A stretch of DNA of 64,000 nucleotides from Streptomyces cellostaticus (GTDB taxonomy: Bacteria; Actinomycetota; Actinomycetes; Streptomycetales; Streptomycetaceae). Below are positions 35,421 through 44,589 of the stretch, piece by piece. Each line of letters begins with the position of its first letter. Positions within the stretch are counted from its first letter, which is position 1. The stretch covers positions 1 to 64,000 of the forward strand of contig NZ_JALLIN010000040.1 in the NCBI RefSeq assembly GCF_023630175.1. Direction: 5' to 3'. The position numbers and the translations under genes were made by a program. The notes beneath the pieces were generated by a model that did not search any database, had not been told where the DNA came from, and saw nothing but the letters and a program-made list of their open reading frames with translations.

Positions 35421-36266
35421 TCAGGTCACGTCGACGTAGTCGCCCGAGGAGTTGCTGGCACCGGTGGTGGTGTTGCCGCTGTACCTCCAGCGCCAGGTGC
35501 CGTCCTGGGAGGCTGTCACGGTGGTCTTCAGGTGGCCGGTGCTGCTGGAAGTCACCGACTTGACCGTGGAGTAGCTGCTGGAACCGGCGGGCTTGAACTG
35601 CAGTTTCACCAGCCGGTCACCATAGTTGTCGTAGCGGTGCCGACTCCAGTTGGCGCGCTGCACGGTGCCGGTGACGGTGATCGGCTTGCCCTTTGCGACG
35701 GGTTCGGGGGACGCGTTCGCCTTCTGGATACGCGAGGCACGCTGGAGGCGGACCGTCGCGGAGAGCAGGTCGGTGTCGTAACCGCCGTTCTTCTTGATGC
35801 CCGTCCCGAGGGTCTTCCACGCCGCGGCGTCACTGTTGACGAGATGGTTGCCGTTCCCGCCCGGCATGCCGTCCGGGTCGATGGTCATCGTCTCGGCGCA
35901 GTCGCGGAATGTGTAGCCCCCTGCGGAGGATGTCCTGCAGCTCCACCGAGTCGTGGAGATCGCAAGCAGGTACTTAGTGGTCCCGTTGGTGCGGTAGGCC
36001 TCGACCCACCAGTCGTCGAGTGACACGCTGCTCTTGACCGTGTAGGTCAGCGGGGCCTCGACCTCGGCACTGAGGCCGACGACGATGGGCTTGCCGTTGT
36101 TGAGGACGACGTTCGAGAACGAGATGTCGCCTTCGGCCGCGTGTGCCGCCGGCGCCGTGAGCCCCACCCCCACCATCGCCATGCCCCCGGCCACCGCCGT
36201 GGCGGCTACCCGCCGCACGGTCGTCGGCATTCTCCGCTGCACAGCAGCAGACTTTTCAGTGATCAA
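35421..36266 (-). CDS. Secreted protein of unknown function
   Basis: This 281-aa protein has a long signal peptide: basic 'RRMPTTVRRVAATAVAGGMA' followed by a hydrophobic stretch and 'APAAHA' before cleavage near residue 43. The mature part is beta-rich, with two Cys in 'RWSCRTSSAGGYTFRDCAET' that could pair. Its C-terminal Ig-like half is of the type 'ITVTGTVQRANW' ... 'VKLQFKPAGSSSYSTVKSV' ... 'GTWRWRYSGN', common in Streptomyces exported proteins. The catalytic or binding role is unknown. Confidence 0.8.
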   Translation of the reverse strand: MITEKSAAVQRRMPTTVRRVAATAVAGGMAMVGVGLTAPAAHAAEGDISFSNVVLNNGKPIVVGLSAEVEAPLTYTVKSSVSLDDWWVEAYRTNGTTKYLLAISTTRWSCRTSSAGGYTFRDCAETMTIDPDGMPGGNGNHLVNSDAAAWKTLGTGIKKNGGYDTDLLSATVRLQRASRIQKANASPEPVAKGKPITVTGTVQRANWSRHRYDNYGDRLVKLQFKPAGSSSYSTVKSVTSSSTGHLKTTVTASQDGTWRWRYSGNTTTGASNSSGDYVDVT

Positions 36267-36734
36267 TCCCCACCCCTGAGTCGAGTATCCGAACGGCGGA
36301 TCGACTGCCGCCGCCGGAACTCTAGATCATCCAGGGGCGGTACCCGACACCGCTCTCGATGGCAGGCCCCAACAGGCCGGACCACGACTCAGCCGGCAAC
36401 GTACGCAAGCGGCACCTGCGGCGGCTTCATCGCCCGGCCGTTACGGGCCAACGCCGAAAAGAGGAGAAACCAGCCATACTTGCACCCGTGAAGGTGCCCG
36501 ATTAAACATGCTCAACTCGTCGGATGAGCTCTGGAGATGGCTGATTTTAAAAACCAGTTAAGCATACATTCCGCGTCGGCGGTCAAGAAGCCAGCTGTGA
36601 CCGAGGACGGTAGTTGGCACATGGAGTGTGCTAGTTGGCAAATCTTGATGCGCCGCCCTCACTCGATTGTGACTCAGCAGGCTAGCTGTCGTGTCGGCAT
36701 GCAATCTGTCGTCCAGGGCGGGCTATGACTCAAA
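36267..36734. other. Lower-GC intergenic stretch
   Basis: About 36500-36700 is visibly richer in A/T than its surroundings and holds repeated AGTTGGCA motifs (36612 and 36633) and TGTCGT motifs, suggesting mobile-element end sequence. No protein is supported. Confidence 0.35.
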
Positions 36735-37182
36735 ATGATCAGACGCCCGCCCACTTGATCAAGTAGCGCCCCGGTGTCGATCTTCTTGACGAGTAGGTCA
36801 CCTTGCTGGAGAAGGAGCTTTCGTAGGGCCGCGTAGTGGTTCAGGGCGTCCGGGCGGGAGAGTTGGAACCAGGTGTTCGCCCGGCGCTGTCGCCAGGCTT
36901 GGCGAGCGTCCGGAGGCTGTTCGGATTCGGCTGGAGTATTGGGCGGACCGACGCCGCCCAGGGACTCCAGCCCCAGTGCTGCCAACAGGCCGGGAAGGAC
37001 CTCCGCCTCGACTGGTTCCGCCAGTTCGTACGTTCCGGCCTCGCCGCGGCCGTTGGACTCCTCCGCCCAGTTGGCCACCGCTGCGGTAGCAGCCTCTCCG
37101 GGATCGGCTTGCCCGTCTCGATCACGATGCGTATCGCACCCTCACGGAACTCGGCGTCGTACTTATGTTGCTTGGAGCCCAT
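36735..37182 (-). mobile_element. IS3-type orfA fragment
   Basis: Starting at 37182 the frame reads 'MGSKQHKYDAEFREGAIRIV' and 'ETGKPIPE', the beginning of an IS3/IS3-like OrfA (HTH) protein. It then shifts and degrades. The following reverse frame ('ALRKLLLQQGDLLVKKID') is unassigned. No orfB is present. Confidence 0.55.
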
Positions 37183-37382
37183 GAACCTCAACTTCCCCTG
37201 GTATCACGGACTCCACATGAGGGGACCTTCAGCGTCGCTGGAGGCCGACAGCAAGGCCGCCCAGCAGGAATTCCTGGAGCCGGCCGGGCAGGTGAGCGGG
37301 TTCGTCCCGCCCGGCCGGGCCTGGGCGAGCAGCGCGGGCGGGAACGGGCGGAACGATCGGGCGGCCAGGTGCTGTCGGGGCG

Positions 37383-38453
37383 TCAGCCGGTCTGCCCGGG
37401 GACCTGCTTGTTGGCGTCGACGACTGCGCGCTGGGTGATCGCGCTGGTATGCGTGACCGTGCCAACCGTGAACTCGCTGTCCTTCACGGGCTTGACCACC
37501 ACGACACGCTCGCCGAGGAACTGCAGGGTCTTCTTGTCGAAGATCCACTCGGTGCGCTGGCCGTCGGCGTCGTTCTCCCGGGCGATCGCGATTCCGTGCC
37601 GGCCCGTGGCGTCGGCCGCGTCGTCCACCGCGGTGACCCCCGGGATCCTGGCTGCGGCTTTGTACAGGGCGGCGCTGACGTCGGCGGGCGGGTAGCTTTC
37701 GGTCAGCAGGTCACCGATGGCAACGAACGCCGCCTGGTCGCGCGGGACTTCGGGGTCCCGGTAGGTCTCCGACTCGCTGTAGATCTTCCGCAGCAGTGCG
37801 TCGGGGTCGGTCGGCAGCTTGGCCAGGGCGTTGTAGGCCCCACTGTGGGGGACGTCGCTCGCCAGGGTCATGCCGTTGTCGCTCGTCTGGCCGGCCTCGA
37901 TCAGCCAGCCGTCCTTGCCGTCGAGGGAGCTCCAGGCCTGGCGGGAGTGCAGTTCGTCGCTGACCACCCGGGACTTGTCGTCGACGGTCTTGACGTAGGT
38001 GTCGGCTACCTTCGAGGCGATGTAGACGTACTGGCCGGCGTGCGGGGCGGGCGCGGAGGTGCCGGCGGCGGCCAGGGAGATGCGGTCGAGGAGTTCGGGG
38101 GCTCCCTTGGCGTTGGCGACGCCGATCCGGGTGGTCAGTGCGGGGCCGGTGGCCAGCGCGGTCTTCCCGTCCGTCTTGCCGCCGGTGAAGGCGAGGCCGC
38201 CCACGACTGCGCCGGCCAGGGCGAGCGCCGCGGTGGGCATCAGGACCGTGCGTCGCAGGAACGGGTTGGACCGCTTCGCAGGTGCGACGCGGGCGGCAGC
38301 GGCGGTGCGGAGGTCTTCCTGGATCTGGGTCATCATCTGCTCCTTGTGGAACTGGTGGCGGCCCGCCGGCAGATCCCGCTCGGTGGCGGGCAGAAGGCTC
38401 TGCGTCTCCGTCCACTCAGCCGGGTGAGGCTGGTGGGAGGGGCTGGCGTTCAT
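37383..38453 (-). CDS. CU044_5270-family membrane protein (ECF sigma partner)
   Basis: This 356-aa protein has a ~65-residue cytoplasmic N-terminus, one membrane helix ('VLMPTAALALAGAVVGGLAF', ~68-90) and a large extracytoplasmic domain containing 'AGQYVYIASKVADTYV' and 'EWIFDKKTLQFLGERVVVV'. This arrangement is typical of CU044_5270 proteins, which are encoded directly after ECF sigma factors. Its ATG overlaps the sigma stop codon (ATGA), implying translational coupling. A role in controlling or responding to the sigma factor is inferred from this constant pairing. Confidence 0.88.
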   Translation of the reverse strand: MNASPSHQPHPAEWTETQSLLPATERDLPAGRHQFHKEQMMTQIQEDLRTAAAARVAPAKRSNPFLRRTVLMPTAALALAGAVVGGLAFTGGKTDGKTALATGPALTTRIGVANAKGAPELLDRISLAAAGTSAPAPHAGQYVYIASKVADTYVKTVDDKSRVVSDELHSRQAWSSLDGKDGWLIEAGQTSDNGMTLASDVPHSGAYNALAKLPTDPDALLRKIYSESETYRDPEVPRDQAAFVAIGDLLTESYPPADVSAALYKAAARIPGVTAVDDAADATGRHGIAIARENDADGQRTEWIFDKKTLQFLGERVVVVKPVKDSEFTVGTVTHTSAITQRAVVDANKQVPGQTG

Positions 38454-39082
38454 CGGTTTCCTTCCTGCGCGGACCGGACCGCGTATCCGCGGTCACCTGT
38501 TATCTGCCGGTTCGCGCGGTTGAGTTCCCGTTTTCCTTCGAGCAGTTGTGTGTCGGCGAGTCTGCGCAGCTTTGCGCGGGCACGGGAGAGGCGGGAGCGG
38601 ACGGTGCCGATCGGAATGCCGAGGGCACGGGCCGCGTCGGCGTACTCCATCCCCTCCCACATGCACAGCGTCAGGACCTCGCGCTCAGGACGGTTGAGCA
38701 GACTGAGCGCGGCCAGTGTGGCGTTGATACGACGCTGGTCGTCCAGGCGTCCGACGGTCTCCTCGGCGTGGTCCTCGACCTGTTCCTCGGTGGCGTTCGC
38801 GGCGGCTGCGGCGCTTGCCGCCTTGAGGTAACGGCGGTTGCTGCGGTAGTGGGAGCGGGCGACGTTGGTGGCGATACCCAGCAGCCACGGCCGCAGTGAG
38901 CCTCCTTCGGCCTCGACCGAGGCACGGCGCCGCCACGCCTCCATGAAGGTCGTCGACATGACGTCCTCGGCCAGCGACCAGTCGGCGGTCAGCCGGAAGG
39001 CATGGTTGTACACCGCGCGGGCGCACTCGTCGAAGAGCTCCGCGAAGGCATCCGGATTCCCGTCTCGCACCCGGGTTCGCAT
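38450..39082 (-). CDS. ECF RNA polymerase sigma factor
   Basis: This 210-aa sigma-70 family factor has region 2 ('FRLTADWSLAEDVMSTTFME', residues ~30-60) and region 4 ('EYADAARALGIPIGTVRSRL', ~150-185), with no region 3 or 1.1, as in ECF types. The ATG at 39082 or the GTG at 39094 are both plausible; neither has a good RBS. It forms an operon with the overlapping membrane-protein gene, which probably reads a surface signal. Confidence 0.92.
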   Translation of the reverse strand: MRTRVRDGNPDAFAELFDECARAVYNHAFRLTADWSLAEDVMSTTFMEAWRRRASVEAEGGSLRPWLLGIATNVARSHYRSNRRYLKAASAAAAANATEEQVEDHAEETVGRLDDQRRINATLAALSLLNRPEREVLTLCMWEGMEYADAARALGIPIGTVRSRLSRARAKLRRLADTQLLEGKRELNRANRQITGDRGYAVRSAQEGNR

Positions 39083-39218
39083 ATCTGTGGTCACATCTAC
39101 AACTGACGGTCGAAGCGGACGAGTTCCCGTGAGCCGCGTCACACCCCTCGCGCAGCCCGCCAGGGCGGCGACCGTACAGGAACGTGACGGAGACGGATCC
39201 CGGCGAGCGCCGCAAACG

Positions 39219-39602
39219 GCGTGAACATGCAGGTCGTTGCCGACCTCGCGGGCAAGCCGGCTGTGGGTCTCGTCCGCACTGCCCGGCCGCACTCACGATC
39301 TCACTGCGGCCCGCACCCACCGCATCATCCGGATCTGCGAACGCCAGGGCGTGTCCGTCCTCGCCGGCTGCGCGTGCATCGGGGCCGGCTCCTGGGTGAC
39401 CACGCCGATCAGGCGTACTCCGCACCAGAGCCTCACCGCGAGCCAGCGGACGCTCAACCGGGCCCTGTCAGCGGCACGAGCACCGGCCGAACGAGGCGTG
39501 GCGAGACTGGGGTCCTGGCGCGTCTTCCACGGAGCTCGCTGCAGCCTCAACCGCATGACGGTCATCGTCGTTGCCGTCCCTGCTCCGGAGCGTCAACGCT
39601 GA
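39219..39602 (+). mobile_element. IS5-family transposase 3' fragment
   Basis: 'NMQVVADLAGKP' continues after a 1-bp insertion near 39257 as 'WVSSALPGRTHDLTAARTHR' and ends 'RCSLNRMTVIVVAVPAPERQR'. This is the DDE_Tnp_4-type C-terminal half of an IS5-family transposase. The N-terminal half is missing. Confidence 0.78.
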
Positions 39603-40007
39603 GAATGCTCATTGAGTTGCAGAGCGAGGGAAGAGGCGGTCTGCGGCGCGCGGCCCCGCGTCGGGGTCAGGGCCGGGAAGGGCGGCGACGCCCGCGCGGA
39701 GACAGGTCCTGCGGTTCCGAACCATCAGGAATCCGGACCACGGCTGAGTTGCTGTTCCTGGTGCTGTCTCAGCCCGGCACCGGTGACTGACCGTGCAGTC
39801 TTGGGTAGGGCGAGATCGATGAGTGGACGTCCCTTGCGGAGGTGGCCATCCTTCCTGGCACTGAGGAGTTGGAGGGTGGGGCCGAGCCCCCTCAATCTCG
39901 CCGGCCCACCGTTCGGCCTGGGACCGGACTGAGTCACCGCCATCACGGTCCCGCCCTCACGTGCGAGCGGCCTTGCCATCGCAGGGACGTCGCACGCCAC
40001 CCGGATG
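39603..40007. other. Intergenic, no gene seen
   Basis: This lies between the IS5 scrap and the convergent end of the hydrolase. No frame shows family features, and I see no strong hairpin. Confidence 0.3.
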
Positions 40008-40748
40008 TCATGCGGTCCCCCAGAACCGGTTCAGCACCTCCGCGCCCCGATCGGGGTCCTGCTGCATCCAGTAGTGGGTGAGGTGGTCCAGTTCCACTGC
40101 CTGCGCCCCGATTCGCCTGGCCACGTCCAGGTCCATTGCAGGCTGGGCCATGGGGTCGCCAGTCGGGATCAGGACGAGCCCCGGCGCCGGAGCGGGGCGG
40201 TCGAAGCTCTGGCCCCAGTCGGTGTGGAAGTTGGGCCAGGCCGAACGGTAGAGCGTCAGGATGGCCGTGCTCATCTCCTCGTCGTGGACGCTGTCGACCT
40301 CTGCGGCCAGATCGGCGCTCATCCCTCGGGGGCGGAGGAAGTCGCCGAAGCTGGGACTGCCAGGAGTCTGCGTGCGCAACGAGGCGAGCAACTCCTCACC
40401 GTCCGGGCTCTTCTGGAAGAGGGTCGCCGCTTCGTGCCACTGATAGTCGGGGTGCCAGCCGTGGGCGACGTCGGACACCCAACTGCGCACCGGAACCTCG
40501 TAGGCGGAGACGATCCGCATCACCAGGTGCGCACCCCAGTCGTGGCCGACAAGGTCGACGGGCTCACCGAGGGCTCGCAGCTCGTTCGCCAGCCAGGCGG
40601 CGTATGCCTCCTTGCCATCCAGGCGAGCCGGGCGAGGGCTGCCGAATCCGGGCAGTCGCACGGTTGTGGTGGGGCGGTCGATCCGCTCCCGGAGCTCGTT
40701 CCAGACAGAGGGCGTCTCGGGCACTCCATGGATCAACACGACGGTCAT
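40008..40748 (-). CDS. Alpha/beta hydrolase
   Basis: This 246-aa compact hydrolase begins directly with the oxyanion motif 'VVLIHGVPETPSVWNEL'. The nucleophile Asp lies in 'DLVGHDWGAHLVMRI' (~85) and the His in 'LDHLTHYWMQQDPD' near the C-terminus. The N-terminus is shorter than in many relatives. The ATG at 40748 follows AGGAGCGGTC. It is divergent from a TetR gene, with a 33-bp palindrome between them, so it is very likely the regulated target. Confidence 0.88.
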   Translation of the reverse strand: MTVVLIHGVPETPSVWNELRERIDRPTTTVRLPGFGSPRPARLDGKEAYAAWLANELRALGEPVDLVGHDWGAHLVMRIVSAYEVPVRSWVSDVAHGWHPDYQWHEAATLFQKSPDGEELLASLRTQTPGSPSFGDFLRPRGMSADLAAEVDSVHDEEMSTAILTLYRSAWPNFHTDWGQSFDRPAPAPGLVLIPTGDPMAQPAMDLDVARRIGAQAVELDHLTHYWMQQDPDRGAEVLNRFWGTA

Positions 40749-40761
40749 GACCGCTCCTGAC

Positions 40762-40794
40762 AGAGTGAAGTGGATTATCTATCCACTTCACTCT
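40762..40794. promoter_or_regulatory. 33-bp TetR operator palindrome
   Basis: AGAGTGAAGTGGAT (40762-40775) and its exact complement (40781-40794) flank TATCT, 14 bp before the hydrolase start and 45 bp before the tetR start. Symmetry, length and position fit an operator bound by the TetR product, controlling both genes. Confidence 0.85.
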
Positions 40795-40838
40795 AGCACC
40801 CGCCTGATAGGCTATCCATATTGATTTCGAGGAGGGCC

Positions 40839-41381
40839 ATGAGAGCCGACGCCGCACGCAACAGGCAGAGGATCTTCGAGGAGGCCCACAGCGCCGTCAT
40901 GCGCGGGGAGACCACGCTCACCCTCAACGAGCTCGCACGCAAGGCGGGAGTAGGCGTGGGGACGGTCTACCGGGTCTTCCCCACGCAGCGGGCCATGCTG
41001 GAGTCCGTCCTGACCGAGGCGGTCCGAGAACTCATCGATGCCGCGAACGCAGTCGGCAGACACCCCGACCCCACCAAGGCCCTTGTTGACTTCCTCCGCA
41101 CGGCACTCCTGGCAGCCATGGCCCAACCGGGCCTCACTGACGTTCTGATCACCGGGTCCGACGAGACGGACTCTTTGCACCGGGCCAAGACGGAGCTGGT
41201 GGAAGTCACCTCTCACCTGCTCGCTCGTATCAACCCGGTCGCTGCCCTCACCGGCGAGAACCTGCTCAAGCTCCTGTGCGGACTGATTCACGCTGTCAGT
41301 GAGCACCCTGCGGAGCGGCAGGGTGCAGCGATCGACAACTACCTCGGCATCCTCCAGGTTGGCCTCGCGCCCACCCCCTGA
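40839..41381 (+). CDS. TetR-family repressor
   Basis: This 180-aa protein has an HTH: 'LNELARKAGVGVGTVYRVFP' (residues ~28-48), preceded by 'RADAARNRQRIFEEA'. The C-terminal helical domain is of SbtR-like type ('LLKLLCGLIHAVSEHP'). The ATG at 40839 follows GAGGAGGG at 40829-40836. It is divergent from the alpha/beta hydrolase and probably binds the palindrome between them. The inducer is unknown. Confidence 0.9.
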   Translation: MRADAARNRQRIFEEAHSAVMRGETTLTLNELARKAGVGVGTVYRVFPTQRAMLESVLTEAVRELIDAANAVGRHPDPTKALVDFLRTALLAAMAQPGLTDVLITGSDETDSLHRAKTELVEVTSHLLARINPVAALTGENLLKLLCGLIHAVSEHPAERQGAAIDNYLGILQVGLAPTP

Positions 41382-41439
41382 CGGCCACATCCGGAGGTGG
41401 GGCCCGAGCCTGGTGATGGGGCCGGAGGCCGCATGGTGC

Positions 41440-42470
41440 TTCGGAGTGTGCGGGCCCATGGATGTCCGGCAGTTGCCACATCGGCTCTGGCTGGCGTCGG
41501 CGGAAGAAGCGGCGGGTTTCGGCCAGCGAGTTCGGCTTGATCCCGGGCTCGGTGCTGCCGGGGCAGGCTGTGCTCGAGGTCGGCGTTGACCAGCTCGTCG
41601 GGGTTCGGCTCGGGCGAGTACGGCGGCAGGAAGTGCAGCTCGACAGCCTCGGGGTGGGCGGCGAGCCAGTCGCGGACCTTCCAGGAACGGTGGGCGGAGT
41701 GCCCGTCGACAACGAGGTGGATCTTGTGGTCGAAGTGGCCGGCGAGCCGGTCCAGGAAGCGGCACATCACCTCGGCGGTGAAGCTCTCGGTGAAGACCAT
41801 GAAGTGCATCCGGCCCTTGGCGCTGATGGCGGACATCGCGTTCACGGAGAAACGGTTCCCGCTCCGCCGCACCACGGGCGTCTTCCCCTTCTCTCCCCAG
41901 GTGCGGCTGGTGACCTGATCGGAGCGGATGCCGACCTGGTCGGCGAAGAGGATCTCACCGCCGTCGGCCTTCGCCTTCGCGTGGATCTTCGGCCAGGTCT
42001 CCTGGTGCCAGCGACGCACGGCCTCGGGCTGCTCGACGGTCCGTTTGTCCGGGCGCTGGAAGAACAGCCCCAAGCGTCGCAGGTACTTGCCCACCCCCGG
42101 GTCGGTCAGCCGTACCCGGTACAGCTTCGCGATCAGGTCACCGATCAGCCGCCGCGTCCACAACTGCCCGCTCAAGCCCGCGTCACAGGGCCGGTGATCG
42201 AGGACCGCCTGCCGCACAGCGGCCTGCTCGGCCTCCCCGAGCACCTGGTGCACCCCGACCCGGCTCACCCCGCGGGCGCATGACGAGCGCCTCACGGCCG
42301 CCGGCCTGCGACTTCGCCCACCAGGTGTCGACCGCCTTCAGCGACACCCCGAAGACCGCCGCCACGTCCTCACGGTCGTGCCCCGCCACCAACGCGGCCA
42401 CCGCCCGCAGCCGCAGGGCCTCCTGTGCCGACGGCGACGGATGCCGCGCGCTCCCCACCGGATCGCTCAC
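41440..42470 (-). pseudogene. IS630-family transposase, frameshifted
   Basis: The HTH part ('HDREDVAAVFGVSLKAVDTW') shifts frame near 42290 into 'GVHQVLGEAEQAAVRQAVLD'. The DDE domain keeps all three acids: Asp in 'LFADQVGIRSDQ', Asp in 'LVVDGHSAHRSW' and Glu in 'YSPEPNPDELVNADL'. A second shift near 41560 leads to 'LAETRRFFRRRQPEP'. Some IS630 elements use programmed frameshifting at the first site; the second makes this copy probably dead. Confidence 0.82.
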
Positions 42471-42506
42471 ACCCCACCAAGGAACCAGAACCCAAACCGT
42501 TTCGGA

Positions 42507-42890
42507 TCAATGGCTGAGGCGGCGAATGGAGGACCGGACAGCTTGGACGAAGCTTGTGATCCGGGATGTTGAGGAGTCGGAGTCTACGGTGAAGCCGCCA
42601 GACTTGAGAGTGGTGACGGCCTGCTCGACCAGCGCCAGGATCTTCGCGCGGGACCGGTTGACGGCCTGCTGGTCTGCGGACAGCGTCTCCCACCGGCCGG
42701 GGTGAGGAACACGGACCGTGCCCCCGGTTCCTTGGTATCCCGTGTCGGCCCAGCAGACGATGCGGGCCCCTGAGAGAGCGTCGATGACACGGTGCTCGCG
42801 GGCCGGGCGGACGTCGTGGAGGGCCCCGGGCAGGGGAGGGGAAGGCCACGGTGGCCGACCGAACGGATCGGCGACGACCTCCATGCTCAC
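42507..42890 (-). mobile_element. IS5-family transposase 3' fragment
   Basis: 'LSGARIVCWADTGYQGTGG' and 'VNRSRAKILALVEQAVTTLK' belong to the C-terminal half of an IS5-family (DDE_Tnp_4) transposase. It abuts the IS110 fragment at about 42890, indicating nested insertion. Confidence 0.75.
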
Positions 42891-42894
42891 CCCG

Positions 42895-43190
42895 TGTAGC
42901 GTTTCAGGCGGCGCATTGCCTCGCGCTTCCCTTTTCCTTCGGTGGCGCGCCGCTCCCCATTGATGCGGGTGGCTTCGTCCAGTCGCATGCGGGTGACGCG
43001 ATGCGGTGCAAGGCGGCGTTGGTCTGTCTGTCCCCACTCCGGTTGAGCGGTCGATGCCGGCTCTGGCCCGAGAGGACTGCTCGACGAGACTGACGCAGCA
43101 GAGGGCGGCGAAGGAAGCATCGCTGCCCAGTCGCTCCGGGGTGTCGCCGACTACGATCGACAGGGCCGCTGCGCTGTCCGGCCCGATCTC
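42895..43190 (-). mobile_element. IS110-family transposase C-terminal fragment
   Basis: 'GDTPERLGSDASFAALCCVS' followed, after frame shifts, by 'RMRLDEATRINGERRATEGK' and 'REAMRRLKRY' is the end of an IS110 transposase. It is a different copy from the one at 20.9 kb, whose C-terminus is missing. Confidence 0.65.
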
Positions 43191-43247
43191 AGAGGGACTG
43201 TGCTGTGCCGCCTGGCACTTCTGGTTCGGATCTCGCTGGGCTCGTGG

Positions 43248-43290
43248 GGGGCCACGCCCTACCACCGCGGTGTAGGCGGTGCGTGGCCCC
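43248..43290. terminator. Terminator of the two-component operon
   Basis: GGGGCCACGC (43248-43257) pairs with GCGTGGCCCC (43281-43290), with further pairing inside. It lies 22 bp beyond the kinase stop codon. Confidence 0.75.
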
Positions 43291-43311
43291 GTCCGCGCCC
43301 GTCGCCCGGTT

Positions 43312-44589
43312 TCACCGGGCGCCGTCTGCGTCTCCCCTTCTCGCCCCGCGATGGCCGCCGTGGGAGCGGGGCGGGACCCAACGGGGGAGGGTTGCGGTGA
43401 CGATGAGTCCGCCGTGCTTGCGAGGATGCGCCGAGACCTCGCCGCCGTGGGAGCGTGCGATGGCCCGGACGATGGCCAGGCCGAGGCCCGATCCCCGCTC
43501 GGATTCGGTGCGGTCCGCTGCCAGGCGACGGAAGGGCTGGAAGAGCGCCTCGACGTCGTCGCCCGCGACCACGGGGCCGGTGTTCTCAACCGTCAGGGCG
43601 GCGCCGCCGTCCGGGGCGGTGCCGGTGGTGAGGCGTACCCAGCCATGCGGCCCGTTGTAGCGGACGGCATTCTCCAGCAGGTTGTGGATGATGCGTTCCA
43701 CCATCACGGCGTTGCCCGAGGCGATGACCGGTCGGATCTCCAGCCGCAGGCCGATGCCTGCCGCGTCCGCTTGCGGCTGGTGCAATTCGGCGGTGTGACG
43801 GGCGAGCGCGGCGAGGTCGACGGGCGTGTAGTCGGCGATCCCCGCCTCCCCCTTGGCCAGGGCAAGGAGGCCGTTGATCAGGCGTTCGTTGCGTTCGTTG
43901 ACGGTGAGCAGGGAGAGACCCAGGCGCCGGGTGTCTTCGGTGGCCGTCCTGCGGCGTAGGGCCACCTCGATGAGGGTGCGGTTGATGGCAAGAGGCGTGC
44001 GCAGTTCGTGGGAGGCGTCGGCGATGAAGCGCTGCTGGTCCTGGAAGGTCTTCTCCAGGCGACCCATCATTGTGTCGAAGGTGTCGGCGAGCCGGGTGAC
44101 CTCGTCGCGGGAACCGGTGAATGCCAGCCGCTCGGCGAGGTCGCCGCGGGAGGCGATGCGCTGCGCGGTCTGCGCGATCCGGTCCAGGGGACGCAGCACC
44201 CGGCCGGCCATCACGTAGCCGAAGAACGTCGCCACGACCGTGAGTCCGCCCAGCGCGAGGGCGCCCTGGCGCAGCAGGGACTGCAGGGCCACGGCCCGGT
44301 AGCTCTCCTCCAGCTCACGCAGTCCGGGACTGCTGGCTGCCGGGCTGGCCCGGAGGTCCTGCGCGAGGGGGGCATGTGAGGCTTCGGACACCCAAGTGAT
44401 CCCGTCCTCCCTGGTGACGAACAGGGCCCCCGCCGCCTGGAACCGGTCGGCCAGCCCTGCTTCGAGCAGCAGGTAGGTCACGCCGAGCAGAATCACCCCG
44501 CAGGCCATGAACAAGGTGCCGTACAGGAGCGTGAGCCGGATGCGGATGGGCGGCTGCGGCAGTCGCATCGACCGCGCGAGGCGCCTCAC
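43312..44589 (-). CDS. Sensor histidine kinase
   Basis: This 425-aa kinase has two membrane helices ('LLYGTLFMACGVILLGVTYL' and 'ALALGGLTVVATFFGYVMAG') bounding a ~90-aa extracellular loop. A HAMP domain, the H-box 'FIADASHELRTPL', N-box 'HNLLENAVRYN' and G-box 'GSGLGLAIVRAI' follow. The GTG at 44589 overlaps the regulator stop (GTGA). It probably senses an envelope signal and phosphorylates the regulator. The short extracellular loop and the linked ABC exporter fit detection of an antimicrobial or envelope stress. Confidence 0.93.
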   Translation of the reverse strand: MRRLARSMRLPQPPIRIRLTLLYGTLFMACGVILLGVTYLLLEAGLADRFQAAGALFVTREDGITWVSEASHAPLAQDLRASPAASSPGLRELEESYRAVALQSLLRQGALALGGLTVVATFFGYVMAGRVLRPLDRIAQTAQRIASRGDLAERLAFTGSRDEVTRLADTFDTMMGRLEKTFQDQQRFIADASHELRTPLAINRTLIEVALRRRTATEDTRRLGLSLLTVNERNERLINGLLALAKGEAGIADYTPVDLAALARHTAELHQPQADAAGIGLRLEIRPVIASGNAVMVERIIHNLLENAVRYNGPHGWVRLTTGTAPDGGAALTVENTGPVVAGDDVEALFQPFRRLAADRTESERGSGLGLAIVRAIARSHGGEVSAHPRKHGGLIVTATLPRWVPPRSHGGHRGARRGDADGAR

